The position numbers and the translations under genes are program-made. Positions 51,601 to 60,520 of a stretch of 64,000 nt of DNA are shown here, one piece after another; positions within the stretch are counted from its first letter, which is position 1; each line of letters opens with the position of its first letter. Below the pieces are notes generated by a model. The model did not search any database and was not told where the DNA came from. It was given only the letters and a program-made list of their open reading frames with translations. Location of the stretch: NCBI GenBank assembly GCA_963638105.1, contig CAVHPP010000004.1, positions 1 through 64,000 of the forward strand, in the 5' to 3' direction. Source of the stretch: CAG-217 sp963638105. Its GTDB lineage: Bacteria > Bacillota > Clostridia > Oscillospirales > Acutalibacteraceae.

Positions 51601-52718
51601 TTTTTAAGAATGTGACCTTTTATAACGAAGTGTTCCAAAAAGATGTGGCGGATATTCAGGTGGAAAACGGCCGCATTACCGCCATCGGTGTGCTGGAGCA
51701 GGAGGGTCGGGATATGCAGGGCTACACCCTGCTGCCGGGCTTTGTAGACATTCATATACACGGCCGCGGGGGCGGTGATTTTTCCGACGGCACGGTAAGC
51801 AGTATGGATCGGATCAGCGCCTCCCTGGCTAAGTGCGGGGTCACCGCCTTTTGCGGTACCACCATGACCCTGCCCAGAGAAAAGCTGACGGATATTCTCG
51901 TCACCGCCCGTGGCTATATGGGCAAGGAGGCCGGCGCCCGCCTGCTGGGCGTGAACCTGGAGGGGCCGTTTATCGCCCCTGCCAAAAAAGGCGCCCAAAA
52001 CGGCGACTACATTCGCCCGGGCACCGTGGAGGAATGGAACGCCCTGTTTGACGCCTCCGGCCGCAGTGTAAAGCTGATTACCCTGGCGCCGGAAACCTTT
52101 GACAGTGCCGACCTGATCCGCCAGATCAGCGGCTGCTGCCGGGTGTCCCTTGGGCACAGCTGTGCTACCGCAGAGGAAGCAAACGCCGCCTTTGACGCCG
52201 GGGCGGGCCATGTGACCCACCTGTTTAACGCCATGCCGCCCATGAGCCACCGAGCGCCGGGGCTGCCGGGGGCTGCACTGGATCGGCCGGAGGTCACCTG
52301 CGAGCTGATCTGCGATGGGGGTCACATTGATCCCATTATGCTGCGCAACGCCTTTCGCCTACTGGGGCAGGACCGAGCCTGCGTCATCAGCGACAGCATG
52401 CGAGCCGCCGGGCTGGGGCCGGGCACCTACGAATTGGGCGGCCAGACTGTGTATGTAAAAGAGAACGGCCGCTATGCGGTGCTGGAGGACGGTACCATTG
52501 CCGCCTCCATTACCGACCTGTTTACGGAATTTAAGAATTTGCTGCGCTTTGGCATTGATTTTGAAACCGCCTTGCGCAGCTGTACCATCAACCCGGCCCG
52601 TGCCATCGGTATGGACGATCAGATCGGTTCCATTGCCACCGGCAAGTACGCCGATCTGTTGTTTGTTGATGAAGATCTGAATGTAGCGGAGGTGTATGTA
52701 GATGGAATACAGGCTTAA
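51597..52718 (+). CDS. nagA: N-acetylglucosamine-6-phosphate deacetylase
   Basis: Amidohydrolase-superfamily enzyme yielding glucosamine-6-phosphate from recycled or imported GlcNAc-6-P. PGFVDIHIHGRGGGDF holds the HxH metal pair, followed by NLEGPFIAPAKKGAQ, SLGHSCATAEEA, HLFNAMPPMSHRAPG, and CVISDSMRAAGLGPG with the catalytic Asp. 373 residues. Overlaps dusB by 4 and trmL by 17 bases; nagB is not adjacent, an odd operon context for sugar catabolism. Confidence 0.93.
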   Translation: MIFKNVTFYNEVFQKDVADIQVENGRITAIGVLEQEGRDMQGYTLLPGFVDIHIHGRGGGDFSDGTVSSMDRISASLAKCGVTAFCGTTMTLPREKLTDILVTARGYMGKEAGARLLGVNLEGPFIAPAKKGAQNGDYIRPGTVEEWNALFDASGRSVKLITLAPETFDSADLIRQISGCCRVSLGHSCATAEEANAAFDAGAGHVTHLFNAMPPMSHRAPGLPGAALDRPEVTCELICDGGHIDPIMLRNAFRLLGQDRACVISDSMRAAGLGPGTYELGGQTVYVKENGRYAVLEDGTIAASITDLFTEFKNLLRFGIDFETALRSCTINPARAIGMDDQIGSIATGKYADLLFVDEDLNVAEVYVDGIQA

Positions 52719-53202
52719 CATTGCGCTCATCGAGCCGGAAATTCCCCAAAACACCGGCAACATCGCCCGCACCTGCGCTGCCACCGGCGCACGGCTGCAC
52801 CTGGTAGGACCCATGGGCTTTACCATTACGGACAAGCAGGTCAAGCGCGCCGGGCTGGATTACTGGGACAAGCTGGACATTACCTACTACAACAGCCAAG
52901 AGGAATTCTTTGAACAGAACGCCGGGGCAGAATTCTTTTACTTCTCCACCAAGGCGGAGATCGCCCACAGCGATATGCAGTACCCAAACGGCGCCTTTTT
53001 GGTGTTCGGCAAAGAGACCAAGGGGCTGCCGGAGGAACTGCTGAGATCCAACCACGACCGGTGCGTGCGGCTGCCTATGCGAGGCATGATCCGCAGTCTA
53101 AACCTTTCTAACGCCGTGGCGGTGGGCACCTACGAGGTGCTGCGCCAATGGGGCTACCCGGCACTGACCTCTAAAGGCCACCTGACCAAATACCACTGGT
53201 AA
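52702..53202 (+). CDS. trmL: tRNA (cytidine/uridine-34-2'-O)-methyltransferase TrmL
   Basis: SPOUT-class knot methyltransferase acting on the wobble ribose of tRNA-Leu isoacceptors. It has IALIEPEIPQNTGNIARTCA, LVFGKETKGLPEELL (here VFGKETKGLPEE) and LPMRGMIRSLNLSNAVAV with the SAM-binding knot. 166 residues. ATG 52702 (GGAGGTGTATGT upstream) lies inside the nagA 3' end. Confidence 0.93.
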   Translation: MEYRLNIALIEPEIPQNTGNIARTCAATGARLHLVGPMGFTITDKQVKRAGLDYWDKLDITYYNSQEEFFEQNAGAEFFYFSTKAEIAHSDMQYPNGAFLVFGKETKGLPEELLRSNHDRCVRLPMRGMIRSLNLSNAVAVGTYEVLRQWGYPALTSKGHLTKYHW

Positions 53203-53220
53203 AAGCGAATCTAAAAACAC

Positions 53221-53255
53221 GCGGGGCGGCTCAAACAGCCGTCCCGCTTCTTTTA
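53221..53255 (+). terminator. Terminator of dusB-nagA-trmL
   Basis: GCGGGGCGGCT (53221-53231) pairs with AGCCGTCCCGC (53237-53247) with one mismatch, then TTCTTTTA. Confidence 0.82.
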
Positions 53256-53276
53256 TCTCCCGCTCTATAAATTGCA

Positions 53277-53310
53277 TAAAAAAGAACCCCAAGTAAAAAC
53301 TTGAGGTTCT
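53277..53310 (-). terminator. Terminator of rpsF-ssb-rpsR
   Basis: AGAACCCCAAGT (53283-53294) and ACTTGAGGTTCT (53299-53310) form the stem, with an A-run at 53277-53283 giving T on the minus strand. Confidence 0.82.
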
Positions 53311-53322
53311 GCTGTACTGCAA

Positions 53323-53559
53323 TTAGTCAGCGGTATAAGGCATAATGGCGATCTGACGCGCTCTCTTGATAGCGGTGGTCAGCTCACGCTGATGCTTTGC
53401 GCAGGTGCCGGTCACACGACGAGGCAGGATCTTGGCGCGCTCAGAGGTGAATTTCTTCAGTCTGGTCACATCCTTGTAGTCGATCTCGTCTACCTTTTCT
53501 ACGCAGAAAACGCATACCTTTTTGCGCCCTTTGCGAGCGCCGCCTTTATTGTAAGCCAT
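53323..53559 (-). CDS. rpsR: 30S ribosomal protein S18
   Basis: 78 residues: MAYNKGGARKGRKKVCVFC, DVTRLKKFTSERAKILPRR, then TGTCAKHQRELTTAIKRARQ. The two CxxC-like cysteine pairs are the zinc-binding (C+) version of S18. AAGGAGGAAACCAAGC precedes the ATG. Third gene of the conserved rpsF-ssb-rpsR operon. Confidence 0.97.
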   Translation of the reverse strand: MAYNKGGARKGRKKVCVFCVEKVDEIDYKDVTRLKKFTSERAKILPRRVTGTCAKHQRELTTAIKRARQIAIMPYTAD

Positions 53560-53577
53560 GCTTGGTTTCCTCCTTCG

Positions 53578-54021
53578 TTAAAATGGTAAATCGTCGTCGT
53601 CATCCACGATCTCTTCAAAATCGCTGTTATCTGCGCTGGCGTAGCTGGGCGCCGGTTGCGCAAAAGCGGGATTGGAGTTTGCGCCGGTAGTGCCGCTCTC
53701 TGCCTTAGAGCCGCAGAAGGACACATTGCTGGCAACGACCTGTACACTCTTTCTCTTGTTTCCGTCCTTATCGGTGAAGTTATCCGTCTGGATAGAGCCC
53801 TCCACAGCGATCATGGAGCCTTTGCGGAAATACTTAGATACGAATTCCGCGGTCTGGCGCCAGGCGGTCACATCAATGAAGTCTGCCTTGCGCTCCTCGC
53901 CGGCCCGCTGAAAGTTGCGGTCCACAGCTACCTGAAAACGCACGACAGAAACGCCTGTGGGCGTTGTTCTCAGTTCCGGATCATAGGTCAGGCGACCCAT
54001 GATAGCCACTACATTGATCAT
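53578..54021 (-). CDS. ssb: Single-stranded DNA-binding protein
   Basis: OB-fold tetramer that coats ssDNA. MINVVAIMGRLTYDPELRTT at the start, then VSVVRFQVAVDRNFQ and FIDVTAWRQTAEFVSKYFRK; the tail is Asn/Ser/Ala-rich and ends EIVDDDDDLPF, the acidic tip that binds partner proteins. 147 residues. Between rpsF and rpsR, 10 and 18 bases away. Confidence 0.97.
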   Translation of the reverse strand: MINVVAIMGRLTYDPELRTTPTGVSVVRFQVAVDRNFQRAGEERKADFIDVTAWRQTAEFVSKYFRKGSMIAVEGSIQTDNFTDKDGNKRKSVQVVASNVSFCGSKAESGTTGANSNPAFAQPAPSYASADNSDFEEIVDDDDDLPF

Positions 54022-54031
54022 GTGCTCCCCC

Positions 54032-54322
54032 TTACTCGCCCTTAGCGACGATCAGAGAACGCAGCACGCCGTCAGTAATGTTGATCACACGATCCAGCTC
54101 TGCCGGGAAAGACTCCTCGCTGCTGAACTGCGCGATCACATAGTAACCCTCGGTCTCGTAGTTGATGGGATAAGCCAGCTTGCGCTTGCCCCATTCCTCA
54201 ACTTCGCCAAGAGTGCCATGCTTGCTGATGAGATCCGTAAACTTGGTCTTGAGCGCCTGAGCAGCCTCCTCACCCTTGGACAGGGAGAAAACCAATACGA
54301 TTTCATAGTTCTTCAATGCCAT
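54032..54322 (-). CDS. rpsF: 30S ribosomal protein S6
   Basis: 96 residues starting MALKNYEIVLVFSLSKGEE, with EEWGKRKLAYPINYETEGYY and LDRVINITDGVLRSLIVAK. AAGGAGGTGC precedes ATG 54322; the longer frame to 54445 crosses the promoter and is not supported. Leads the operon; the untranslated leader has stems GTTCC/GGAAC and GCCGT/ACGGC that could take part in S6:S18 feedback (low confidence). Confidence 0.95.
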   Translation of the reverse strand: MALKNYEIVLVFSLSKGEEAAQALKTKFTDLISKHGTLGEVEEWGKRKLAYPINYETEGYYVIAQFSSEESFPAELDRVINITDGVLRSLIVAKGE

Positions 54323-54401
54323 TCTAAAGCACCTCCTTCTGGTCTTTTGGCCGTACATCCTGTGCACGGCAAGGATTACTGTTCCACGGAACAGCCTATG
54401 T

Positions 54402-54430
54402 AGTATAACAGAAAGCGCCGCCCCTGTCAA
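54402..54430 (-). promoter_or_regulatory. Promoter of rpsF-ssb-rpsR, interleaved with a hairpin
   Basis: Minus strand TTGACA (54430-54425), 17 bp, TATACT (54407-54402). Confidence 0.82.
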
Positions 54431-54454
54431 GCAAAACTTGCACACCGGGCGGCG
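54416..54454 (-). terminator. Hairpin downstream of the HAD gene, overlapping the rpsF promoter
   Basis: CGCCGCCC (54416-54423) pairs with GGGCGGCG (54447-54454). On the minus strand it is followed by CTTTCTGTT, a weak T tract, so it could terminate the ribF-HAD end of the long operon while one arm lies between the -35 and -10 of rpsF. Confidence 0.6.
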
Positions 54455-54494
54455 TTCTTTCGTCTATTTCTACATATAGTGGAGGCAATTGGCG

Positions 54495-55157
54495 TTACAC
54501 ATATTGCAGCACATCGCTGACCTTCCCGATCACCGGCACATCCGCGCGCAAATCCTGATCCTTAAACCAACCCCAGTTCATCCGCACCGCCTGCATACCC
54601 GCAGACAGGGCACCGGCAATGTCGTTTACCGGGTGGTCGCCTACATACATACAGTCCGCCGGAGGCAGCTGCACTTTGTCACAGGCATAGAGGAACAGCG
54701 CCGGATCCGGCTTGTGAACCCCCACATCGCCGCTGACCACCACCAAATCCAGGTACGGGCGCAGGCCACTTTCGTCCATCTTGTGATTTTGCAAATACGA
54801 CGGGCCGTTGGTGATAACGCCGGTAACCATGCCTTTCTTCCGCAGCGCTTGTAACATAGGCACCGCGTCCGGGAAGATCACGCAGCAGTCGCCGAAAGTG
54901 CGGTCATAATGTTCCGCCAGCGCTTCTGCCGCCGGAGCGTCCGTCCAGTGCCAAAGGGCAATCAGCCCTTTGTACCACTCTACCCGGTCCACATAGCCGC
55001 CGTTGCCGCTTTGGCGCATTTGGTGCTTTTTCTCCTCCAGTTCCCCACCGGTCACACCGGGAAAGAACCGGGCAAAAAAGCCGTCCATATACCGCTCAAA
55101 GGCCGCCGTACGGTCCTGCAAAGTCTCGTCAAAATCAAAGAATACTGCTTTTATCAT
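54495..55157 (-). CDS. HAD-family hydrolase (YjjG/phosphoglycolate phosphatase-like)
   Basis: 220 residues with the HAD motifs in order: FFDFDETLQDRT (nucleophile Asp, motif I), VITNGPSYLQNHK (motif II), the Lys region and KPDPALFLYACD (motif III), and MYVGDHPVNDIAGALSAGM (motif IV), with a helical cap after motif I. Substrate unknown; such enzymes dephosphorylate nucleotides or sugar phosphates. Its ATG lies 23 bases inside the ribF 3' end, making it the last gene of the rimP-infB operon. Confidence 0.88.
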   Translation of the reverse strand: MIKAVFFDFDETLQDRTAAFERYMDGFFARFFPGVTGGELEEKKHQMRQSGNGGYVDRVEWYKGLIALWHWTDAPAAEALAEHYDRTFGDCCVIFPDAVPMLQALRKKGMVTGVITNGPSYLQNHKMDESGLRPYLDLVVVSGDVGVHKPDPALFLYACDKVQLPPADCMYVGDHPVNDIAGALSAGMQAVRMNWGWFKDQDLRADVPVIGKVSDVLQYV

Positions 55158-55953
55158 GATCCAGTTGCTCCCGCAGCGCCCCGATGGAAGAAAACTTCTG
55201 TTCCGGGCGCAAATAACGCACCAGCTCTACCTGCACCGTTTGACCGTACAGGTCGCCGTTGTAGTCAAAAATATGAGTCTCTGCCAAGGGAGTCTCCACC
55301 TGCCAGGTGGGGCGCACGCCAATGTTCGTAAAGCCCCGATACCAAGTGTCCCCCACCGAAATGCGGCTCTCATACACACCGAACTTAGGCAGCACCAATC
55401 CATCCGGGTACTGCTGGTTGATGGTGGGATAGCCGATGGTGCGACCCCGAGCGTCGCCGTGGAGCACCGGGTTCTCAAAAGTAAAGTTGTAGCCCAGCAT
55501 GGCCGCCGCCTGCTCCATCTCGCCTGCCTGCACCGCCGCCCGAATACGGGTAGAACTGATCGGCGCGCCCTGGTAGTCCTGGTGCTCCAAGATACGCACC
55601 CAAATGCCCCGATCCTCCAGGTACGCCCGCAGACGCATTGCATCCCAGGCAGCGTTCTTGCCAAAGCGGAAATTAAACCCGCACAGCACCATACCGGCGC
55701 CAAATCGGCCGATGAGCACATCCTCCACAAACTGCCGACCTTCCATATTGCGAATGGCGTCAAAATCCGCAAACACCGCCGTCGGGTAACGGCGCTGAAA
55801 AATGCTCTTTTGCAGCAGGGAAAAGCGGTTGTGCACGCAGTAGATGATCACTTGCTCCGCTCCGGTGCACACAATATTGTGTGCCCGGTGCATACCGTCA
55901 AAATCCCCGATGGCCACCGCCGTTATTCTCTTTTGGTTCTCACACTCTTGCAT
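55135..55953 (-). CDS. ribF: Riboflavin kinase / FAD synthetase
   Basis: Makes FMN then FAD. N-terminal adenylyltransferase begins AVAIGDFDGMHRAH (HxGH-like, here GMHRAH), then FNFRFGKNAA and ISSTRIRAAVQAGE; C-terminal kinase has GRTIGYPTINQQYPDGLVLP, GVYESRISV and NIGVRPTW. 272 residues, about 35 below the usual length, the loss being mainly in the first domain. Follows truB by 6 bases. Confidence 0.9.
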   Translation of the reverse strand: MQECENQKRITAVAIGDFDGMHRAHNIVCTGAEQVIIYCVHNRFSLLQKSIFQRRYPTAVFADFDAIRNMEGRQFVEDVLIGRFGAGMVLCGFNFRFGKNAAWDAMRLRAYLEDRGIWVRILEHQDYQGAPISSTRIRAAVQAGEMEQAAAMLGYNFTFENPVLHGDARGRTIGYPTINQQYPDGLVLPKFGVYESRISVGDTWYRGFTNIGVRPTWQVETPLAETHIFDYNGDLYGQTVQVELVRYLRPEQKFSSIGALREQLDHDKSSIL

Positions 55954-55959
55954 ACAAAT

Positions 55960-56859
55960 TTATCTCATTACCATCACGCGCACCACTTGCAGTTGGCTGC
56001 CGTCTGCCGACGGACTGCCCAGTCCCAGGAACACACCCGCCGGGTCATATACCCGATAATAGGGCTCCGTCAGCTGCCGATGCAATCGCACCGCATCCAG
56101 CGCACCACCGTTGCCAAACCGCCGTGCCTGGGGCGCCGTTACCTGCAAGGCCGGGTACACTGCCAGCAGTTCGTCCACCGGGCGCAGGCAGGGGGCAAAA
56201 TCACCGCCGCTGTCTCGCAGGGCTTGCAGCTGCTCTAAAGTTACGCAATCCGCCAGCGCCACACCCATGGCGCAGGTGCGCTGCAAGGCGGTCATCACCG
56301 CGCCGCAGCCCAAAGCCTGTCCCAGATCGTGGATCAAGGTCCGAATATAGGTGCCCTTGGTGCAGGTCACATCTATGGTATAGGTATTTTTTTCTTCTTC
56401 CGCTGCCGTCAGGCGCAGATCCAAAATGGTCACCGGGCGGGCTGCCCGCTCCACGGTCTTACCCTGGCGAGCCAGTTCGTACAATCGCTGACCGTCCACG
56501 CTTACCGCCGAGTACATGGGCGGCACCTGCATGATCTCGCCCCGAAAGGCAGAAAGCGCCGCCTCAACAGCCGCCCGATCCGCAGTGACCGGTCGGCGGG
56601 TGAGCACCGTGCCGGTACAATCCTGGGTGTCCGTTGTCTCTCCCAGGCGGAAGGTGGCCAGGTAGCGCTTGTTGCTGTCCGGCAAATAATCAAGAAAGCG
56701 GGTGGCGCCGCCCAACAGAACCGGCAGCACGCCGGTAGCCATAGGATCCAGCGTACCGGTATGACCCGCCTTGCGCTCCCGGGTGATTCCCCGCACCTTA
56801 GCCACCACGCCAAAAGAGGTGATCTCCGCCGGCTTGCAAATACACAGAACGCCGGTCAT
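55960..56859 (-). CDS. truB: tRNA pseudouridine-55 synthase TruB
   Basis: Forms pseudouridine 55 in the T loop. KPAEITSFGVVAKVRG, then KAGHTGTLDPMATGVLPV with catalytic Asp38, and GTYIRTLIHDLGQALG; the C-terminal PUA-like end is short. 299 residues from ATG 56859, which overlaps the nrnA stop (ATGA). GGGGAG precedes it. Confidence 0.94.
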   Translation of the reverse strand: MTGVLCICKPAEITSFGVVAKVRGITRERKAGHTGTLDPMATGVLPVLLGGATRFLDYLPDSNKRYLATFRLGETTDTQDCTGTVLTRRPVTADRAAVEAALSAFRGEIMQVPPMYSAVSVDGQRLYELARQGKTVERAARPVTILDLRLTAAEEEKNTYTIDVTCTKGTYIRTLIHDLGQALGCGAVMTALQRTCAMGVALADCVTLEQLQALRDSGGDFAPCLRPVDELLAVYPALQVTAPQARRFGNGGALDAVRLHRQLTEPYYRVYDPAGVFLGLGSPSADGSQLQVVRVMVMR

Positions 56860-57797
56860 ACCAGCAGCTCCCCGCACTTCTCCACCAGCTTAGCGCGAGC
56901 AGTCTTTACATCCATATCCAGGTTGCAAGCCGCCGCCTGGGGATGACCGCCGCCGCCAAAGGCCTTGGCAATCTCCGCCGCGTTTACGCTCTCAAAGGTG
57001 CGCAGAGAGGCTTTGCATGTGCCGTCCGGCTTCTCCCGAATGGTAATGCCCACTTCCACGCCCTCAATTTGGCGGGTTAGGGGTGCCAGGCCCTCCGTCT
57101 CCTGCTCGTTGGAGCCGGTTAAGTGATACATCTCCTGGGTCACGGTGATAATGGCTACCCGCTCGTCCAGGTAAAAACGCATAGACTCCAGTGCCAGCCG
57201 TTCCAGCCGGGCATAGGTCTTGGTTTTGGTCTCAAACATGACTCGATTGATCCGGCCGTTATCTGCCCCGGCTTCAATCAAATCCGCTGCAATGCGGTAG
57301 CTCTCCGCCGTGGCAGAGGCGTAGCGAAAACAGCCGGTGTCCGTAGAAATACCGGTATACAGGCAGTTGGCAATGCCTTTATCCAGGGGCACGCCCATCT
57401 CCCGGATCACCTTGTAGATGATCTCACTGGCAGCAGCGGCGCCGTCGTCCAGCAGCAGCCGATCCGCATAATCCGTGTTGGTGCCGTGGTGGTCAATACA
57501 CAGATCAATATGGTACTTGCCCTGAATGGCACCCAGCAGCCCCTCGGTAGCCACATCCACCGCCACCACAAACCGGGGGGTGAACTTCATAGGCACAATA
57601 TCGTCAAAGAGATAATTGTACTTGGGGGGAATGTCCGCCTCGTTCTTCACATAGGCGAACTTGCCCTTTTGCAGCAGCGCCCGGCAAAGGGCAAAGCCGC
57701 AGCCCAAGGTGTCCCCGTCCGGGTGGGCATGGGTCAGAATTAAAATGTCGTCCTGCTCCAGCAGCAGCCGGGCACATTCCTTTACATCAATCCTCAT
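56856..57797 (-). CDS. nrnA: DHH/DHHA1 nanoRNase / PAP phosphatase NrnA
   Basis: Degrades short oligoribonucleotides and dephosphorylates 3'-phosphoadenosine 5'-phosphate. Manganese-binding motifs LTHAHPDGDTLG (23-29) and IDHHGTNTDYAD (DHH at 102-104), and the DHHA1 motif FGGGGHPQAAAC near the C-terminus. 313 residues. In the standard place between rbfA (overlap 11 bases) and truB. Confidence 0.93.
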   Translation of the reverse strand: MRIDVKECARLLLEQDDILILTHAHPDGDTLGCGFALCRALLQKGKFAYVKNEADIPPKYNYLFDDIVPMKFTPRFVVAVDVATEGLLGAIQGKYHIDLCIDHHGTNTDYADRLLLDDGAAAASEIIYKVIREMGVPLDKGIANCLYTGISTDTGCFRYASATAESYRIAADLIEAGADNGRINRVMFETKTKTYARLERLALESMRFYLDERVAIITVTQEMYHLTGSNEQETEGLAPLTRQIEGVEVGITIREKPDGTCKASLRTFESVNAAEIAKAFGGGGHPQAAACNLDMDVKTARAKLVEKCGELLV

Positions 57798-58134
57798 GTT
57801 CCAGTTCCTTCAGCTTATCCCAAAGGGCAAAGCCCTTCTCAATGGAGTCGTCGGCAATAAAGCGCAGCTCCGGGCACTTGCGCAGATGCAGCCGCCGGCC
57901 CAGCTCGTGGCGAATATAGCCCTGGGCGGCGGTCAGGCCCTTAACGGACGCCTTGGCCGCCTCCATGCCCTCCATGGCGCTTACATACACCTTGGCATAG
58001 CTAAGATCGTTGGTAACGCTCACTTTTACTACCGTAAGCATACCGCTGATCCGCGGGTCCTTCAACTCCCGCAGAATTGCCACGATCTCCCGCTTAATAT
58101 CCTCTGTAATTCTGTCAATATGATAACCGGGCAT
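57787..58134 (-). CDS. rbfA: 30S ribosome-binding factor RbfA
   Basis: KH-like assembly factor for 16S rRNA 5' end maturation. 115 residues: ITEDIKREIVAILRELKDPR, SVTNDLSYAKVYVSAME, and YIRHELGRRLHLRKCPELRF. 13 bases after infB, in the usual order. Confidence 0.94.
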   Translation of the reverse strand: MPGYHIDRITEDIKREIVAILRELKDPRISGMLTVVKVSVTNDLSYAKVYVSAMEGMEAAKASVKGLTAAQGYIRHELGRRLHLRKCPELRFIADDSIEKGFALWDKLKELEHED

Positions 58135-58147
58135 TTTGCACTCCTAC

Positions 58148-60520
58148 TCAGTCTCTGTACTCCTCGACCACATAGCACTCCAGCACATCGCCGGGCTGAA
58201 TATCGTCCCAGCCCTCCAGGCTGATGCCGCACTCATAGCCGGAAGATACATCCTTTACATCGTCCTTAAACCGCTTTAAGCCCTTCAGCGGCACATCGGC
58301 CAGCTGCTTACCGTCACGCACCAGGCGTACCTTGCCCTCCCGGCGGATATTACCGCTGGTGACCAGGGAGCCTGCAATGGTGCCGGCAGAAGAAATTTTG
58401 TACACCTCGCGCACCTCGGCGGTACCGGTGTCCACATCTCTGTACTTGGGGGCGCGCATACCGCGCATAGCCGCCTCAATCTCCTCAATGGCGTCATAGA
58501 TAATATTGTAGCTGCGGATCTCCACGCCGTCCCGGTCTGCGTTCTCCTTGGCCACCGGGTCTACGCCGGTGTTGAACGCTACGATAATGGCATTGGAGGC
58601 AGCGGCCAGCATCACATCGCTCTCGCTGACGGAGCCCACGGCGCCGTGGATCACATGAACCCGCACCTCGTCGTTTTCAATCTTCAGCAGGGACTGCTTT
58701 ACAGCCTCCACAGAGCCTTGAACATCGGCCTTGATCACCACATTAAAGGCCTTCAGCTCACCGGCCTGCAAGGTATCAAACAGGGTGTCCAGCGTCACCT
58801 TATGGAAGGCGCTGAATTCTTCTTCCTTGGCAGCTTCCTTACGCTGCTCCACCAGCTGGCGGGCCAGCCGCTCATCAGACACGGCGTTAAAGCCGTCGCC
58901 GCTCATGGGTGCACTGTCCAGACCCATAATCTCTACCGGCACACTGGGCCCGGCCGCATTCACCTTACGACCGCGATAATCGGTCATGGCGCGCACCTTA
59001 CCCACTGCCATACCGGCTACGATCACATCGCCGGCATGGAGCGTACCGTTCTGCACCAGCAAGGTGGCAATGGGACCGCGACCCTTATCCAGCTTGGCCT
59101 CGATCACCGTACCCTTGGCGGTACGGTCCGGGTTGGCCTTCAGCTCCTGCATTTCCGCTACCAGCAGAATGGTCTCCAGCAATTTGTCAATGCCCATCTT
59201 GGTCTTGGCAGACACAGGCACGCAGATCACATTGCCGCCCCATTCCTCCGGCACCAATTCGTGCTCGGTAAGCTGCTGCAGCACCCGATCCGGGTTGGCG
59301 CCCTCTTTATCCATCTTGTTAATGGCAACGATAATTTCAACGCCCGCTGCCTTGGCGTGGTTAATGGCCTCAATGGTCTGGGGCATAATACCGTCGTCCG
59401 CAGCCACAACCAGCACGGCAATATCCGTAGCCATGGCACCGCGGGCACGCATGGCGGTAAAGGCCGCGTGGCCGGGGGTGTCCAGGAAAGTGATCTTTTC
59501 GCCGTTTGCTTCCACCTGATAAGCGCCGATGTGCTGGGTAATGCCGCCGGCCTCGGTAGAGGTCACATCCGTATGACGAATGGCGTCCAAAATGGAGGTC
59601 TTACCATGGTCAACATGGCCCATCACGCAAACCACCGGCGGGCGCTTCACGGCATTCTCGTCGTTCTCGTCGTCCTCTTCAATGATCTGCTCCTCAATGG
59701 AAACAACGACCTGCTTCTCTACCTTGGCACCCAGTTCGGTAGCCACGATCTCTGCGGTATCGTAGTCGATCACTTCGTTCACGCTGGCCATCACGCCCAG
59801 GCTCATCAATTTTTTAATCACTTCGGTAGCCGTCATACGCAGCAGGCTTGCCAGATCACCCACGGTGATCTCCTCCGGCACCTTAATGGTGATCTGCTGC
59901 TTTTTACGCTGCTCCGCAATGCGGGCCAGGCGCTGGGCCTCTGTCTCTCTCTTGGAGCGGGCGCGCATACCCTGGGGCCGCTTTTTGCGGTACTGCTTGC
60001 TCTTTTGATTGAGCTTCTGCTTCTTCTGGTAATCGCCCATGTTGGAAGCGGGGGCAATGTCCTCGTACTTCTGATTGTACTTTTCCAGATCCACATTGTT
60101 CACCCGGGTGTCCACATGGCGGGTCTCGCCTTTGGTGCGCGCCTGGGGGGTCTGGTTAGCCTTCTTCTTGGCCTTCTCCTCAGCCCGCTTAGCCGCCTGC
60201 TCCGCCATCTGCAAAATGGCCGCCTGGCTCTGACGCTTTTTGTCCTTCTCCGTATTACCGGCGGACTGGGGCTTCTTCTCCTTTTTCTGCTGCGGCGCCT
60301 GGCTCTTAGGCTTATTGGACCGCAGCGCGTAGAACTTGTCAAAATTCTCTACGCTGTGGGTCTTGGTAATGCGGTCAAAGAGGGCGTTCAGCTCCCCCTC
60401 CTCCAGCACGGTGGACGGCGACTTCTTGGCCGCGCCGCACTGGGCCAGCAGATCCAAAACTTCTTTATTCTGTACGCCGAAGCCGGCAGCGACATCGGAT
60501 ACCTTTACTTTTATGACCAT
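58148..60520 (-). CDS. infB: Translation initiation factor IF-2
   Basis: GTPase that brings initiator tRNA to the 30S subunit. 790 residues: the N-terminal IF2_N helices, a Lys/Gln/Ala-rich linker (KRAEEKAKKKANQTPQARTK), then the G domain with CVMGHVDHGKTS near residue 300, GGITQHIG, FLDTPGHAAF and NKMDKEGAN, followed by domains II-IV ending CYVVEEYRD. AGGAGGAAAAGG precedes the ATG, which overlaps ylxQ by 10 bases. Confidence 0.97.
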   Translation of the reverse strand: MVIKVKVSDVAAGFGVQNKEVLDLLAQCGAAKKSPSTVLEEGELNALFDRITKTHSVENFDKFYALRSNKPKSQAPQQKKEKKPQSAGNTEKDKKRQSQAAILQMAEQAAKRAEEKAKKKANQTPQARTKGETRHVDTRVNNVDLEKYNQKYEDIAPASNMGDYQKKQKLNQKSKQYRKKRPQGMRARSKRETEAQRLARIAEQRKKQQITIKVPEEITVGDLASLLRMTATEVIKKLMSLGVMASVNEVIDYDTAEIVATELGAKVEKQVVVSIEEQIIEEDDENDENAVKRPPVVCVMGHVDHGKTSILDAIRHTDVTSTEAGGITQHIGAYQVEANGEKITFLDTPGHAAFTAMRARGAMATDIAVLVVAADDGIMPQTIEAINHAKAAGVEIIVAINKMDKEGANPDRVLQQLTEHELVPEEWGGNVICVPVSAKTKMGIDKLLETILLVAEMQELKANPDRTAKGTVIEAKLDKGRGPIATLLVQNGTLHAGDVIVAGMAVGKVRAMTDYRGRKVNAAGPSVPVEIMGLDSAPMSGDGFNAVSDERLARQLVEQRKEAAKEEEFSAFHKVTLDTLFDTLQAGELKAFNVVIKADVQGSVEAVKQSLLKIENDEVRVHVIHGAVGSVSESDVMLAAASNAIIVAFNTGVDPVAKENADRDGVEIRSYNIIYDAIEEIEAAMRGMRAPKYRDVDTGTAEVREVYKISSAGTIAGSLVTSGNIRREGKVRLVRDGKQLADVPLKGLKRFKDDVKDVSSGYECGISLEGWDDIQPGDVLECYVVEEYRD

